Positions 24,134-33,610 are shown, counted from the stretch's first letter. The stretch: DNA of 64,000 nucleotides from an uncultured Thermanaerothrix sp. (GCF_938028735.1 NZ_CALIMF010000002.1:310001-374000); one strand, 5' to 3'. Notes: generated from the letters alone by a model not told the origin. Made by a program: numbers and translations.

Positions 24134-25015
24134 ATGACCTCTCAACCTAAGGCGCTCATAATTTCTGATGAACAGCTAACCATCTATCGTGCGCAGAGCT
24201 ATCGCTATCTTCCATCCCTCCGGTTACGCTCGCGCGATGAAGCCATTCATTTCGTCAATGAACGTGGTTTTGTGCTTTTCTGGCCCGCGCAAGGGCTCAC
24301 CATGCCCAGCCTCTGGGTCGCTACCGCGGGGAACCGCCCGGTAGCCGATGCTCATGACGATCCCGGTCACATTTGCTGGGATTGGAAGGACAGTCTTTTG
24401 GGCAAACGCGTCTGGTATTATGCACGAGTGCTACGGGGGAAAAATACCCTCATCGCTTTAGATGTGCTCCCTTACTTCTATGCTCTCTCGCCCAATTACG
24501 GCGATCCCGAGCACGACTATCTCGACCAGTACCGCGATGGACTGCTAACCCTTGAAGCCAAACAGGTCTACGAAGCCCTTTTGAACGAAGGCCCCTTAGA
24601 TACACTGGCACTCCGACGTGCGGCTCGTCTGAATAGCCCGGAAAGCACTTCACGATTCGAGCGTGCGCTGACTATATTGCAAACTCAATTCCGCGTGCTA
24701 CCGGTAGGCACAGCAGAAGTTGGCGCCTGGCGCTATGCCTTTGTTTATGATGTTACCCACCGCCACTTTCCTGAACTGCTCTCTCAAGCAGCCACACTCC
24801 ACGAAGACGAGGCCCGGGCCTATCTTCTCCGGCGCTATCTTCTCAGTGTAGGCGCCATCAACCTCTCCCACCCCTTAGGTCTCTTCGGTTGGCGCGAAAA
24901 TGAGATGCAGCGCGCACTTCGCCGCCTCGAGCGTGAGAGTTATGTCCTGCGAGGAATAAGGTATGACCGCTCTAACGAAGAGTGGATTGCCTCTCCTGAA
25001 TTCTTTGCCTTATGA
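24134..25015 (+). CDS. AlkZ-related winged-helix protein
   Basis: A 293-residue protein that resembles proteins often named AlkZ-related, distant relatives of the DNA glycosylase AlkZ/YcaQ. Features: an N-terminal YRYLPSLRLRSRDEAIHFVNERG, then VLFWPAQGLTMPSLW, WDWKDSLLGKRVWYYARVL, and repeated winged-helix-like segments (about 140-200 and 225-285). AlkZ unhooks interstrand crosslinks and has a catalytic QxQ or QxD motif; I do not see one here with confidence, so enzymatic activity is open. The stop overlaps the start of the next gene (ATGA), so the two are translated together. No Shine-Dalgarno is clear. Confidence 0.55.
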   Translation: MTSQPKALIISDEQLTIYRAQSYRYLPSLRLRSRDEAIHFVNERGFVLFWPAQGLTMPSLWVATAGNRPVADAHDDPGHICWDWKDSLLGKRVWYYARVLRGKNTLIALDVLPYFYALSPNYGDPEHDYLDQYRDGLLTLEAKQVYEALLNEGPLDTLALRRAARLNSPESTSRFERALTILQTQFRVLPVGTAEVGAWRYAFVYDVTHRHFPELLSQAATLHEDEARAYLLRRYLLSVGAINLSHPLGLFGWRENEMQRALRRLERESYVLRGIRYDRSNEEWIASPEFFAL

Positions 25016-26001
25016 AGAACCTTCCCAACCTCGTGCTCCACATGGATTGGAGTAGCCAGCCTGCCAAACGCTGGCTAGCCTGGGCGATTTGCTCTTCTTC
25101 ACAGACCTACAAAATTTATGCCCCCATACCCGTTTTCTCCGGTGAAGAAGTTTGGAGTTTCGTCCACACATTGCTTCCCCGCGATGGATGTGCCCTGATT
25201 GGCTGCGATTTTCCCATCGGATTGCCTCTTGAGTATGCCCGCAATATTAACAGCCGTAACTTTTTGGACTTTTTGGATCAACTCGAAGCCGGTGCATGGC
25301 CAGATTTTTTCAAAGTCGCTACTCGACCCGAAGAGATAGCACCTGGGCGCCCCTTTTACCCTGCCCGCGCTGGCGGTAAACGCATCCAGCATCTCGTTCA
25401 AGGGCTTAAGGTTTCTTCCTCACAGGCACTATGGCGCCTATGTGACCGCGCCACCCCGTACCGACGTGCCGCCGCCCCGCTCTTTTGGACGCTGGGCGCA
25501 CAACAAGTAGGTAAGGCTGCTCTCTCAGGATGGCGCGAAATCCTGATCCCTGCTCGTCATTTTGGGTTTCCACAAGTCAGGTTTTGGCCTTTCCAAGGCT
25601 CTTTACAGGCCTTACTCCGGCCTTCAACCATCATCATTGCGGAAACCTACCCTGCCGAGTATTATGCACCTCTGGGCCTAAATCTTCGACTTACCTGTCC
25701 TGGTTTACGAAGAGGAAAACGCTCTCCTCACACACGCCAGTTGAATGCACCCCACCTCCTGAGCGCTATGCGAGACCTGGGGGGACACCCTATGCCCGAA
25801 CTCGTGCAAGCCATTGAGAAAGGCTGCGGTACCTCCCCTACCGCTGAGGATGCTTTCGATGCCCTAGTTGGATTGCTCGGGATGCTCATGGTGCTGCGTG
25901 GCCGGTTACCCGCCGATCCTCCTGCAGAAGCCCCTAGCGCAGTCGAAGGCTGGATTTTGGGAATGCGCATCGAAAAGAAGGGCTATAATGAAATAAGTTA
26001 G
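25012..26001 (+). CDS. Predicted RNase H-like (DUF429-like) protein
   Basis: A 329-residue protein of unknown function. The layout suggests the DUF429/RNase H-like group: an early acidic residue in LHMDWSS (about 9-14), GCDFPIGLPLEYA (about 65-77), ETYPAEYYAPLGL in the middle and a late AEDAFDALVGLLGML. These Asp/Glu positions could form a metal site. About 30 residues after this are a low-complexity tail. Its start overlaps the AlkZ-related gene by four bases (ATGA), so the two products are probably made together. Assignment is by pattern only. Confidence 0.5.
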   Translation: MKNLPNLVLHMDWSSQPAKRWLAWAICSSSQTYKIYAPIPVFSGEEVWSFVHTLLPRDGCALIGCDFPIGLPLEYARNINSRNFLDFLDQLEAGAWPDFFKVATRPEEIAPGRPFYPARAGGKRIQHLVQGLKVSSSQALWRLCDRATPYRRAAAPLFWTLGAQQVGKAALSGWREILIPARHFGFPQVRFWPFQGSLQALLRPSTIIIAETYPAEYYAPLGLNLRLTCPGLRRGKRSPHTRQLNAPHLLSAMRDLGGHPMPELVQAIEKGCGTSPTAEDAFDALVGLLGMLMVLRGRLPADPPAEAPSAVEGWILGMRIEKKGYNEIS

Positions 26002-26065
26002 TCATACATCTCTACCTCTTCTTACATTCATTCATTCATTCACCCATATTTGGAGGCCCAGCGTG

Positions 26066-29000
26066 ATGGAGTTTCACATCTCCCGGCGTGCGCGTGAGCG
26101 TTATCAGTTTGACGAAACATTGTTTGCCTTCAATGGTCATGTTATCCTAGCAGACTTCCAGGCTGCCCGTCGTTTTGCCCAAAAAATGAATCTTCAACGC
26201 GACCTCACCCGCCACCCCGAAAAGGTGGTTCGCGCCGGCGACATTAATGCCATGGGATTAATAGATGAGATTTTGCATTTGGTAGCCGCCCTTTACCGCC
26301 AGCAGAAAAACCCCCGAGTTTTGCAACAGGCCCTAGCGTGGTTGGAGGAGCGCCTGGGCAAAACCCGCCTGGATCACACCTTGTTGGAATTCGTACGCGA
26401 ATTTCCACCCTTACCGGTTTACCGCAAGCAAATCAGCCCCGAGGACTACCTGGAAGGACACAGTGGCGGATTGACTCATCGTGAAGCCACCCTCGAAGAA
26501 CTGCTTTTGCTCTGGGTCAATAATCGCAACCCGGCGCTTGATCCCTATCTGGAACTCTTTGACGAGGAACATCTGCGTCAAGAAACAGCCTATGCCGCTC
26601 TGATTCGTGAGCTCTATCAATACTTATCCACCCAGCCGACCTTTGGCCCAGACAATCACAACCTTGTGGATATGATGCGCGCTCCGGCGATCGCGCATCC
26701 TCATTCCCTTTACGAGCAACTTGAATACATCCGCCAACGCTGGGGATACCTCCTGGGGGAGTACCTGATCCGCCTGCTTAAGAGTCTGGACCTGCTCAAA
26801 GAGGAACAGAAATCGCCCTTTTTAGGGCCGGGCCCAACTGAGATTCCCACCTATGCCCATCTAGAAGGTGAGCCTGAGGCTTTTAGCCCTGATCGTGAGT
26901 GGATGCCCCGACTGGTACTTATTGCCAAAAACACTTACGTCTGGTTAGACCAACTCACCAAGAAATACGGACGGCTCATTCACCATTTGGACCAGATCCC
27001 GGATGAAGAACTAGATACGCTGGCTCGCTGGGGCATCAGCGGTTTGTGGTTGATCGGTCTGTGGGAGCGCAGTCGCGCTTCTGCGCGTATCAAACAACTC
27101 TGCGGCAACCCCGAAGCCCTGGCCTCCGCTTACTCACTGGCCGAATACCGTATCGCCGATGACCTAGGGGGTGAGGCCGCTTACCAAAATCTGCGCGAGC
27201 GCGCTTGGCAGCGTGGCATTCGCCTGGCCAGTGATATGGTACCTAATCACATGGGAATTGACTCGCGCTGGGTGATTGAGCACCCCGATTGGTTTATCAG
27301 TCTAGATCACAGTCCCTTCCCTTCCTACACTTTCAATGGGCCTGACCTGTCCAGCGATCCACGAGTGGGCATATTCCTTGAGGATCACTATTACGACCGT
27401 ACCGATGCAGCGGTAGTCTTCAAGCGGGTAGATTACTCCACCGGGGCCGCCCACTACATTTACCACGGCAACGACGGCACCAGCATGCCTTGGAACGACA
27501 CTGCCCAGTTGAACTACCTCAAGCCTGAGGTGCGCGAAGCAGTAATGCAAACTATTTTAGAGGTAGCGCGTAAATTCCCCATCATTCGCTTCGATGCGGC
27601 GATGACCCTTACTAAGCGCCACTACCAGCGCTTATGGTTTCCCGAACCCGGCACTGGGGGAGCCATTCCTTCGCGGGCCGAATTCGGGCTTACCCGCCAG
27701 GAATTTGACCGCTTGATGCCCAACGAATTCTGGCGCGAAGTGGTGGACCGTGTGGCTCAAGAAGCACCAGATACCTTGCTCCTGGCTGAGGCCTTTTGGC
27801 TTATGGAGGGCTACTTTGTACGCACACTGGGCATGCATCGTGTCTATAACAGCGCTTTCATGAACATGCTCCGCAACGAGGAAAACGCCCAATATCGCGC
27901 TTTGATTAAGAACACCCTAGAATTCGAGCCCGAGATTCTCAAACGCTATGTGAACTTTATGAACAACCCTGATGAACGCACTGCAGTGGAGCAATTCGGC
28001 AAAGGGGATAAATATTTCGGTATCTGCACCCTCATGTGCACACTTCCAGGCTTACCCATGTTCGGTCATGGACAAATCGAAGGATTCGCCGAAAAGTATG
28101 GCATGGAGTTCCGTCGCGCCTACTGGGATGAAACTCCTGACGTGGACCTCATCGCCCGTCACGAACGGCAAATCTTCCCTCTGCTCCACCGCCGTGCCCT
28201 GTTTGCCGAGGTGGAAAACTTCTTGCTCTATGATTTCTACACTCCTGAGGGAACAGTTAACGAAGATGTGTTTGCTTTCTCCAACCGCTTGGGGGACGAA
28301 AAAGCCTTGGTGGTCTACCACAATCGCTTTGCTGAAACACGCGGCTGGATTAAAACCTCAGTAGGCTTTCTAGAAAAGAAAGGAGGAGAACGACGCCTGA
28401 CCCAGCGCACCTTGGGAGATGGTCTGGTGCTGAGTCGGGCCCCCGAGACCTTCGTCATCTACCGCGATTTAGTAGATGGGTTGGAATACATTCAACCCGT
28501 CTCTGAAATCCATGCGAAGGGGTTATATTTCGAATTGAAAGCCTACCAAGCCCATGTCTTTCTAGACTTCCACGAAGTCACTGATGACGCCAACGGCACT
28601 TACCGCCGCCTGTGGGAGCAGCTCCAGGGGCGGGGAGTGCCTAGTCTTTGGAATGCACTCCAGCAAATCCGTTGGCAACCCATCTGGCAACCGTTGCTAG
28701 AAATCTACAATCCGGGCTACCTGGGCTACCTGCTTAGCCAACGCCTGACCCAGCCCCAGCAGAACCTGCCACCTCACGTGCTGTCCGAGGCCCAACACAA
28801 GATGGAAAGGCTATTGAGGGGCATCGAAGTTCTTACCGGTTGCCGAGATGCCTGGGCCAAGATCCTGGAGAATTTTCAGGCCCGTCTCTCGCTGGTGTTG
28901 CACTGGCCAGTCCTCGCCTCCAAACTTGGGTTGCCCACAACCCAGCGCCTCAACCAGGCCCTGAAGGAGCTGCAGGATCGCCTCCTCACCCCTCCTGAGC

Positions 29001-29521
29001 GTTGGCTTGCTTTGCTCTGCGCCACGTTCTTCATAGAAATTGGCCGTGTCAAAAGCGAGGAAGGGCTCGAAACAACCAGCCTGGATTGGTTCGAAACCTG
29101 GCAAGTGCCCCAATTGCTCACTGAAACCGCCCAAGCGCTCGGTCTTTCCCCCGCGCAGGCGCAAACGCTTCCAACAGCCGTCCGCGTGTTGATTGCTCAT
29201 CAGTTCTGGTTTGAGCAGGACGCTTCCCGTTCCCAAGCAGAAATCATGGGGCACTGGCTGACCAGCCCAGATGTTCAAACCCTCATCGGCCTGCACTCCC
29301 ACGAGGGCATTCTGTGGTTCCATAAAGAGGGTTTTGAAACGCTGGTTGCCTTAATGCAGGCTGTTGCACTGTTCCCCCTGGCTAGCTTGCCCTCTTGGAA
29401 AAGCACCCTTTTCTATGAACGCGTGCTCTCAGTGCATCATATGGGTCAGGCGCTATTCAAAGCCGCTGAGAAAAGCGGTTTCAAGCTTGAGGGGTTGCTC
29501 CAGAATCTTGGACAGGGATGA
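26066..29521 (+). CDS. Large GH13-family glycoside hydrolase or transglycosylase
   Basis: A 1151-residue GH13 protein. The TIM barrel lies at roughly 330-800: region I SDMVPNHMG, region II with the nucleophile Asp510 in IIRFDAAM, region III with acid/base Glu575 in LLLAEAFW, and region IV with Asp636 in FMNNPDERT. Region IV lacks the usual His before Asp, as in maltosyltransferases of the GlgE group (NTPD). About 330 helical residues precede the barrel and about 280 follow, making the protein twice the usual size. There is no signal peptide, so it probably acts on cytoplasmic alpha-glucan or maltose/trehalose derivatives. GGAGG precedes the GTG-ATG pair; I use the ATG. Confidence 0.85.
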   Translation: MEFHISRRARERYQFDETLFAFNGHVILADFQAARRFAQKMNLQRDLTRHPEKVVRAGDINAMGLIDEILHLVAALYRQQKNPRVLQQALAWLEERLGKTRLDHTLLEFVREFPPLPVYRKQISPEDYLEGHSGGLTHREATLEELLLLWVNNRNPALDPYLELFDEEHLRQETAYAALIRELYQYLSTQPTFGPDNHNLVDMMRAPAIAHPHSLYEQLEYIRQRWGYLLGEYLIRLLKSLDLLKEEQKSPFLGPGPTEIPTYAHLEGEPEAFSPDREWMPRLVLIAKNTYVWLDQLTKKYGRLIHHLDQIPDEELDTLARWGISGLWLIGLWERSRASARIKQLCGNPEALASAYSLAEYRIADDLGGEAAYQNLRERAWQRGIRLASDMVPNHMGIDSRWVIEHPDWFISLDHSPFPSYTFNGPDLSSDPRVGIFLEDHYYDRTDAAVVFKRVDYSTGAAHYIYHGNDGTSMPWNDTAQLNYLKPEVREAVMQTILEVARKFPIIRFDAAMTLTKRHYQRLWFPEPGTGGAIPSRAEFGLTRQEFDRLMPNEFWREVVDRVAQEAPDTLLLAEAFWLMEGYFVRTLGMHRVYNSAFMNMLRNEENAQYRALIKNTLEFEPEILKRYVNFMNNPDERTAVEQFGKGDKYFGICTLMCTLPGLPMFGHGQIEGFAEKYGMEFRRAYWDETPDVDLIARHERQIFPLLHRRALFAEVENFLLYDFYTPEGTVNEDVFAFSNRLGDEKALVVYHNRFAETRGWIKTSVGFLEKKGGERRLTQRTLGDGLVLSRAPETFVIYRDLVDGLEYIQPVSEIHAKGLYFELKAYQAHVFLDFHEVTDDANGTYRRLWEQLQGRGVPSLWNALQQIRWQPIWQPLLEIYNPGYLGYLLSQRLTQPQQNLPPHVLSEAQHKMERLLRGIEVLTGCRDAWAKILENFQARLSLVLHWPVLASKLGLPTTQRLNQALKELQDRLLTPPERWLALLCATFFIEIGRVKSEEGLETTSLDWFETWQVPQLLTETAQALGLSPAQAQTLPTAVRVLIAHQFWFEQDASRSQAEIMGHWLTSPDVQTLIGLHSHEGILWFHKEGFETLVALMQAVALFPLASLPSWKSTLFYERVLSVHHMGQALFKAAEKSGFKLEGLLQNLGQG

Positions 29522-29544
29522 CCTTCTACACATTCGGCTGACCT

Positions 29545-29573
29545 TTGCAATCTGGACTAGTAAGGTCTATAAT
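29545..29573 (+). promoter_or_regulatory. Promoter for pterin dehydratase gene
   Basis: TTGCAA (29545-29550), a 17-base spacer and a perfect TATAAT (29568-29573) place the start of transcription about 30 bases before the gene. Confidence 0.75.
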
Positions 29574-29611
29574 AAACTTGTCTAGATCAATAGGCATGGA
29601 AGGAGATTAAC

Positions 29612-29968
29612 ATGAGTGCGTTGGCCGATGAAAGATGTGTCCCGTGTCACGGTGGAGTTCCCCCTATGAACGAGAGTGAGATCGCCCAAATGCTCCCTGA
29701 GGTACCGGGTTGGGAGGTTTTGGAAATAGCAAACCAAAAGCGCTTACAACGCACCTTCAAATTCCCCGATTTCGTAGCCGCGCTGGAATTCACCAATCGC
29801 ATTGGTCAGATCGCCGAGGCCGAGGGGCATCACCCTCTCATGATCACCGAATGGGGCAAAGTCACCGTTGCCTGGTGGACGCATGCCATTGGGGGCCTAC
29901 ATCGCAACGATTTTATCATGGCTGCGAAGACCAACCAGATTTACGCGCAAATGCTTGCCAGTGGGTAA
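29612..29968 (+). CDS. phhB: Pterin-4a-carbinolamine dehydratase
   Basis: A 118-residue PCD/DCoH-family protein that dehydrates the 4a-hydroxy form of tetrahydropterin. The His-rich active site EGHHPLM and the later WTHAIGGLHRNDF match the family, and the N-terminal CVPCHGGVPPM is usual in bacterial members. No phenylalanine hydroxylase is near, so the role may be in another pterin pathway, for example molybdopterin; this is inference. Own promoter and AAGGAGAT site. Its stop codon abuts the stop of the convergent GH13 gene with no base between. Confidence 0.93.
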   Translation: MSALADERCVPCHGGVPPMNESEIAQMLPEVPGWEVLEIANQKRLQRTFKFPDFVAALEFTNRIGQIAEAEGHHPLMITEWGKVTVAWWTHAIGGLHRNDFIMAAKTNQIYAQMLASG

Positions 29969-31372
29969 TCATACGGGGTGGGCTGCCCAGAACACCCCGT
30001 ACGGGGGCAGGTGCACCCACAAATGTCCTTCTTCTATCCACCAGTTGAACGCCTCCCCTAAGAGAGGCTGAAGAGCAGGCGCATTAACTTGTCCTAGGGT
30101 TTCTAGGTGGATCCCCACGGTGCGCTCATGTGCGCCCGCATTTGCCACCACCAGCACTTGTTCACTAGAATGCTGACGCACAAATGCACAACAACGGCTG
30201 GAATCCTCCACACTGATAAATCGGAAATCACCTCGCCGCAAAGCCGTCTTAGCCTTGCGTAACTGAACTAAGCGCTTGACCCATGCCCTGAGGTCGTGAT
30301 CCCAAAACGATTCGTCCCATGGAAACGCACGGCGGCAATCCGGATCTTTCTCACCTGGCAATCCGATTTCATCCCCGTAATAAATGGCGGGCGCTCCCGG
30401 TAGGGCAAACTGAAGCGCAAACGCCATTTTGACCGCTTCACGGTGCCCCCCTAGGACAGTCATAACCCTGGGAGTATCGTGAGAACCTAGCGGAACGTAC
30501 ATCGCCAGACGATTCTCGGGCGCATATGCGTGGATCACACGCTCGACCTCCCCAGCAAACTGGGAGGCCGTTATCTCCCGGTTGAGAAAGCGCAGAATGG
30601 CTTCGCGCAGAGGGTAGTTCATCAGGCCGTCAAAGTGCCCCTCACTAACCCAACGCGGATTAACCTCCCAAATTTCCCCCAACAGGTAAGCCTCTGGGTT
30701 GATTTGCTTCACCGTTGCCCGAAATTCTGCCCAGAAGTCATCGTCATCAATCTCGTTGGGCACATCCAAACGCCAACCATCAATGCCCTTTTCGATCCAA
30801 AAGCGCGCTACGCTCATCAGATACGCCCGCACACGCGGATTATCGGTGTTGAACTTAGGCAGGCTCTTGATCCCCCACCAAGCCTCGTAGCGAGCCGGAC
30901 CCCGCGAGTAGGCATTAATGGGAAACCTATGAATGTGGAACCAGTCCTTGTACGCGGAATGTTGCTGGTTCTCCAGCACGTCCACAAAAGCAAAGAAGCC
31001 CCTTCCGCAGTGATTAAAAACTCCGTCCAGGAGAATGCGCACCCCATGCCGATGGGCATGCGTAAGGAGGTTTTCGAAGTCCTGCATGCTCCCCAAACGT
31101 TCATCGATACGGAAGTAATCTGTCGTGTTGTAGCGATGAGTGGAAGGGGAAAGAAATATCGGGTTGAGATAGATAGCGGTGACGCCCAAATCGAGCAGAT
31201 ACTCAAACCGCTGAAGGATTCCTTGCAAATCACCCCCTTGAAAATGATACAAGTCAGGAGGTGTACCCCATGGATGCACATTCGGCGGATCGTTGCTTGG
31301 GTCACCATTTGCAAACCGATCCGGAAAGATCTGATAAAACACAGCATCAGCAACCCATTCAGGTACGTTCAT
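29969..31372 (-). CDS. GH13 alpha-amylase/neopullulanase-type enzyme
   Basis: A 467-residue intracellular alpha-glucan hydrolase. It begins straight with the barrel (VFYQIFPDRFANGD) and lacks the N-terminal domain of typical cyclomaltodextrinases. Catalytic motifs are standard: LLDGVFNH (region I), GWRLDVPNE (nucleophile Asp), LLGEIWE (acid/base Glu), LGSHDTPR (third Asp). PGAPAIYYGDEIG and a C-terminal beta domain complete it. It probably degrades maltodextrins or cyclodextrins. Start 31372 is set by GAGAGGAGAG upstream; it overlaps the end of panE by 14 bases, so translation may be coupled. Confidence 0.93.
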   Translation of the reverse strand: MNVPEWVADAVFYQIFPDRFANGDPSNDPPNVHPWGTPPDLYHFQGGDLQGILQRFEYLLDLGVTAIYLNPIFLSPSTHRYNTTDYFRIDERLGSMQDFENLLTHAHRHGVRILLDGVFNHCGRGFFAFVDVLENQQHSAYKDWFHIHRFPINAYSRGPARYEAWWGIKSLPKFNTDNPRVRAYLMSVARFWIEKGIDGWRLDVPNEIDDDDFWAEFRATVKQINPEAYLLGEIWEVNPRWVSEGHFDGLMNYPLREAILRFLNREITASQFAGEVERVIHAYAPENRLAMYVPLGSHDTPRVMTVLGGHREAVKMAFALQFALPGAPAIYYGDEIGLPGEKDPDCRRAFPWDESFWDHDLRAWVKRLVQLRKAKTALRRGDFRFISVEDSSRCCAFVRQHSSEQVLVVANAGAHERTVGIHLETLGQVNAPALQPLLGEAFNWWIEEGHLWVHLPPYGVFWAAHPV

Positions 31373-32459
31373 GGGTGTAACTCTCCTCTCTGGCACGTTG
31401 AACAAGATCAAGCAAGACTTCGGGGCGCTTTTGGAAGGTCGTTAAGGGAAGATCCCCTCGACTCAGCGCTAGCAAGGTTTCATTGAGAACACGATTGATA
31501 GGTGTCGGAATGCCCAGACGCTGCCCCCAACGCACCACGGCGCCGTTTAGGAAGTCCACCTCGGTTTGACCGCGTCCCCCATGCAAATCAATGTGTAAGG
31601 ACGGCATTTTCCGCCCCCGCCCACGGCTGAGAAAAGGACTCAATACGCGTTGACTAAGGCACAGGGGTAAAGTGTTCATGAGAACGACCAATGGGCGCAG
31701 CGGCGTGCCCGGTAGATTGACCACCCGGAGCCTTAATGCGCGCATAACGGCCAGTGCTTCACGGACCTGCCCCACTTCCATGGCATACAGCCCCGGATGC
31801 GCAAAGATCTCAGCAGGCGTCATATCTAGGATAGCAGCCGAGGCGTTCCCCAGTAGATTGGTCAACAGTTTTGACCATTTCATTGCCATGGCATTAGGAT
31901 ATTCCCGGGCATGTAGCCCTGCAGCATTTAGAATCGCTAAAAGTGGGGGGATTAACTTGTGGTCCCCCGCCACACCTATCCCCCTTAGGCGCTCCAGGAC
32001 GGCTTCCCCCGGTGCGGGACGAGCGACAGCACTCGTCAGGGTGGCAGAGACGACATTCGACTCACCCACTACTCGGGCTAAAATGGCCTCACTTTCCACC
32101 CCGTTCTGCAAGCAGACCAAGGGAGGTAACGCTGCACGGTAGGGAAGCAAGTCACGAGCCAGGGCTTCAACATCATAGGCTTTTATCGTCACCAAACCAA
32201 TATCGTAAGGCCCCCGAGTGAGCGCTTCGTCTAGCGAGGTGACCAGAAGCGGTTCTGGAATCGTATGGGTCATTCCATTCAGCACCAGACGCAGCCCACG
32301 CGCCCGGAGTACCTCAGCGGTTGTTGGTCGCACCAGAAAAACCACCCGCTGACCCGCTAATATCAGACTTGTCCCAATGTAAGTTCCCAGTGCACCCGCC
32401 CCTATGCAAAGAAACGACCAGCGTGGAATGGAAGGAAGCTCTAGGGATGCGGAACGCAA
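31359..32459 (-). CDS. panE: 2-dehydropantoate 2-reductase
   Basis: A 366-residue ketopantoate reductase (PanE/ApbA), which makes pantoate for coenzyme A. The NADPH fold is at the N-terminus (CIGAGALGTYIGTSL); the catalytic Lys lies in NAMAMKWSKLLTNLLGN and the NGVESE segment binds cofactor. The TTG start is one base after the stop of fmt, with GGAGAGG seven bases upstream. About 50 residues longer than E. coli PanE because of a mid-domain insert around residues 265-300. The operon otherwise holds fmt and a GH13 gene, not other pantothenate genes. Confidence 0.92.
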   Translation of the reverse strand: MRSASLELPSIPRWSFLCIGAGALGTYIGTSLILAGQRVVFLVRPTTAEVLRARGLRLVLNGMTHTIPEPLLVTSLDEALTRGPYDIGLVTIKAYDVEALARDLLPYRAALPPLVCLQNGVESEAILARVVGESNVVSATLTSAVARPAPGEAVLERLRGIGVAGDHKLIPPLLAILNAAGLHAREYPNAMAMKWSKLLTNLLGNASAAILDMTPAEIFAHPGLYAMEVGQVREALAVMRALRLRVVNLPGTPLRPLVVLMNTLPLCLSQRVLSPFLSRGRGRKMPSLHIDLHGGRGQTEVDFLNGAVVRWGQRLGIPTPINRVLNETLLALSRGDLPLTTFQKRPEVLLDLVQRAREESYTHERT

Positions 32460-32460
32460 A

Positions 32461-33387
32461 TTACGCCTCTCCGTTTATCCAATCTCGTGCTCCACGCAGA
32501 AAATCTGCCCCCGCCATGGGACGCTTGCCCGCGGGCTGAACTTCATCCAAAACCAGGCTCCCGGCCACCGTCCCAATCGCCGGACAATTATCCAGAATTC
32601 CGCGCTGACCAGGTTGTAGGGCTGTGATGTCCACCTTATGCGCCCGGAGCACTTTTAGTGGGGCACCGCGAAATTCCAGGAAGGCCCCAGGCCAGGGTGT
32701 GAAGGCCCGCACCTTACGCACCAACACCTCAGCCGGTTGTTGGCAGTCCAAACGTCCATCCTCTTTCTTGAGCATGGGAGCGTAAGTCGCCAAGCGCTCG
32801 TCCTGCGGTTGAGGGACAAGGCGTCCAGCGATATACTCGGGCAGAGTCTCGATCAAGAGTTGAGCGCCCAGCTCTGCAAGGCGTTGACTGAGGGTACCAG
32901 CATTATCGTCCTCACGGATGGGTTCCCGGCGTTGGCTGAGAATGGGCCCAGTATCCACTCCCGCGTCCATTTTCATGATGGTAACTCCCGTCTCAACATC
33001 GCCATGCAGTAGCGCCGCTTGGATAGGAGCGGCCCCTCGCCAGCGTGGCAATAGCGAAGCATGAACATTTATGCACCCATAGGGAGGTAGATCCAAAACA
33101 TCCTGACGGAGAATTTGCCCAAAAGCCGCCACCACAATAAGATCGGGTTGCCAGGCCTGGAGTTGCGCCAACGCCTCAGGTTGACGCAGCCTTTCCGGTT
33201 GAATAATCGGCAGCCCCAAGGATTGCGCTAGCACCTTGACGGGTGGCGGGGTTAACTTTTGTCCCCGTCCAGCCGGACGATCGGGTTGTGTGACCACCCC
33301 AACCACGGAGTAATGCGCTGCCAGTTCCCGCAGGGCCGGCAGCGCAAAATCAGGTGAGCCCATGAAAACAACGCGTAGGGCTTTCAT
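32461..33387 (-). CDS. fmt: Methionyl-tRNA formyltransferase
   Basis: A 308-residue enzyme that formylates initiator Met-tRNA with 10-formyl-tetrahydrofolate. The N-terminal formyltransferase domain (VVFMGSPDFALPALREL) has the catalytic block NVHASLLPRWRGAAPI and the DTGPIL motif; the C-terminal OB-like domain (AFTPWPGAFL) binds tRNA. Part of a tight minus-strand run: the small acidic gene, fmt, panE, GH13. No def gene is present in the window. Confidence 0.97.
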   Translation of the reverse strand: MKALRVVFMGSPDFALPALRELAAHYSVVGVVTQPDRPAGRGQKLTPPPVKVLAQSLGLPIIQPERLRQPEALAQLQAWQPDLIVVAAFGQILRQDVLDLPPYGCINVHASLLPRWRGAAPIQAALLHGDVETGVTIMKMDAGVDTGPILSQRREPIREDDNAGTLSQRLAELGAQLLIETLPEYIAGRLVPQPQDERLATYAPMLKKEDGRLDCQQPAEVLVRKVRAFTPWPGAFLEFRGAPLKVLRAHKVDITALQPGQRGILDNCPAIGTVAGSLVLDEVQPAGKRPMAGADFLRGARDWINGEA

Positions 33388-33412
33388 AAAACCAATAGCG
33401 ATTTGAAAAGTA

Positions 33413-33610
33413 TTAACCTTTCTCTTCGCTCTCTATGACCGCTCGCATCAGTTGGAGAAACTCGTCCCACTCTTCCTGGAAGAAATGCACGGTGAAATTG
33501 CCCAATTCCAAATGATAGGTCATCTCGCCGTCGGGTTCTTCTGCCCGCCAGGCCATGTAGTTTTCGGTTTCTGCAATCGTTTCCGTTTTCGGTTCATTTC
33601 GTCCGCTCAT
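33413..33610 (-). CDS. Small acidic protein of unknown function
   Basis: A 65-residue acidic protein (MSGRNEP...). I do not recognise it. It has two short halves: a Thr/Glu-rich start, then YHLELGNFTVHFFQEEWDEFLQLM, a beta strand pair and a helix. GGAG lies eight bases before ATG 33610; an in-frame GTG/ATG further up would add six residues. It is followed by fmt after 25 bases and is probably cotranscribed with it. No Cys or His metal site. Confidence 0.6.
   Translation of the reverse strand: MSGRNEPKTETIAETENYMAWRAEEPDGEMTYHLELGNFTVHFFQEEWDEFLQLMRAVIESEEKG

Noticed and set aside
26018..26042. CATT tandem repeat before the large GH13 gene as a phase-variation tract
   Set aside because: Only about four copies, upstream of the ribosome site; too short to support that claim.
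30530..31486. 318-codon plus-strand frame opposite the GH13 enzyme
   Set aside because: Antisense to a gene with all catalytic motifs; no family pattern or ribosome site.
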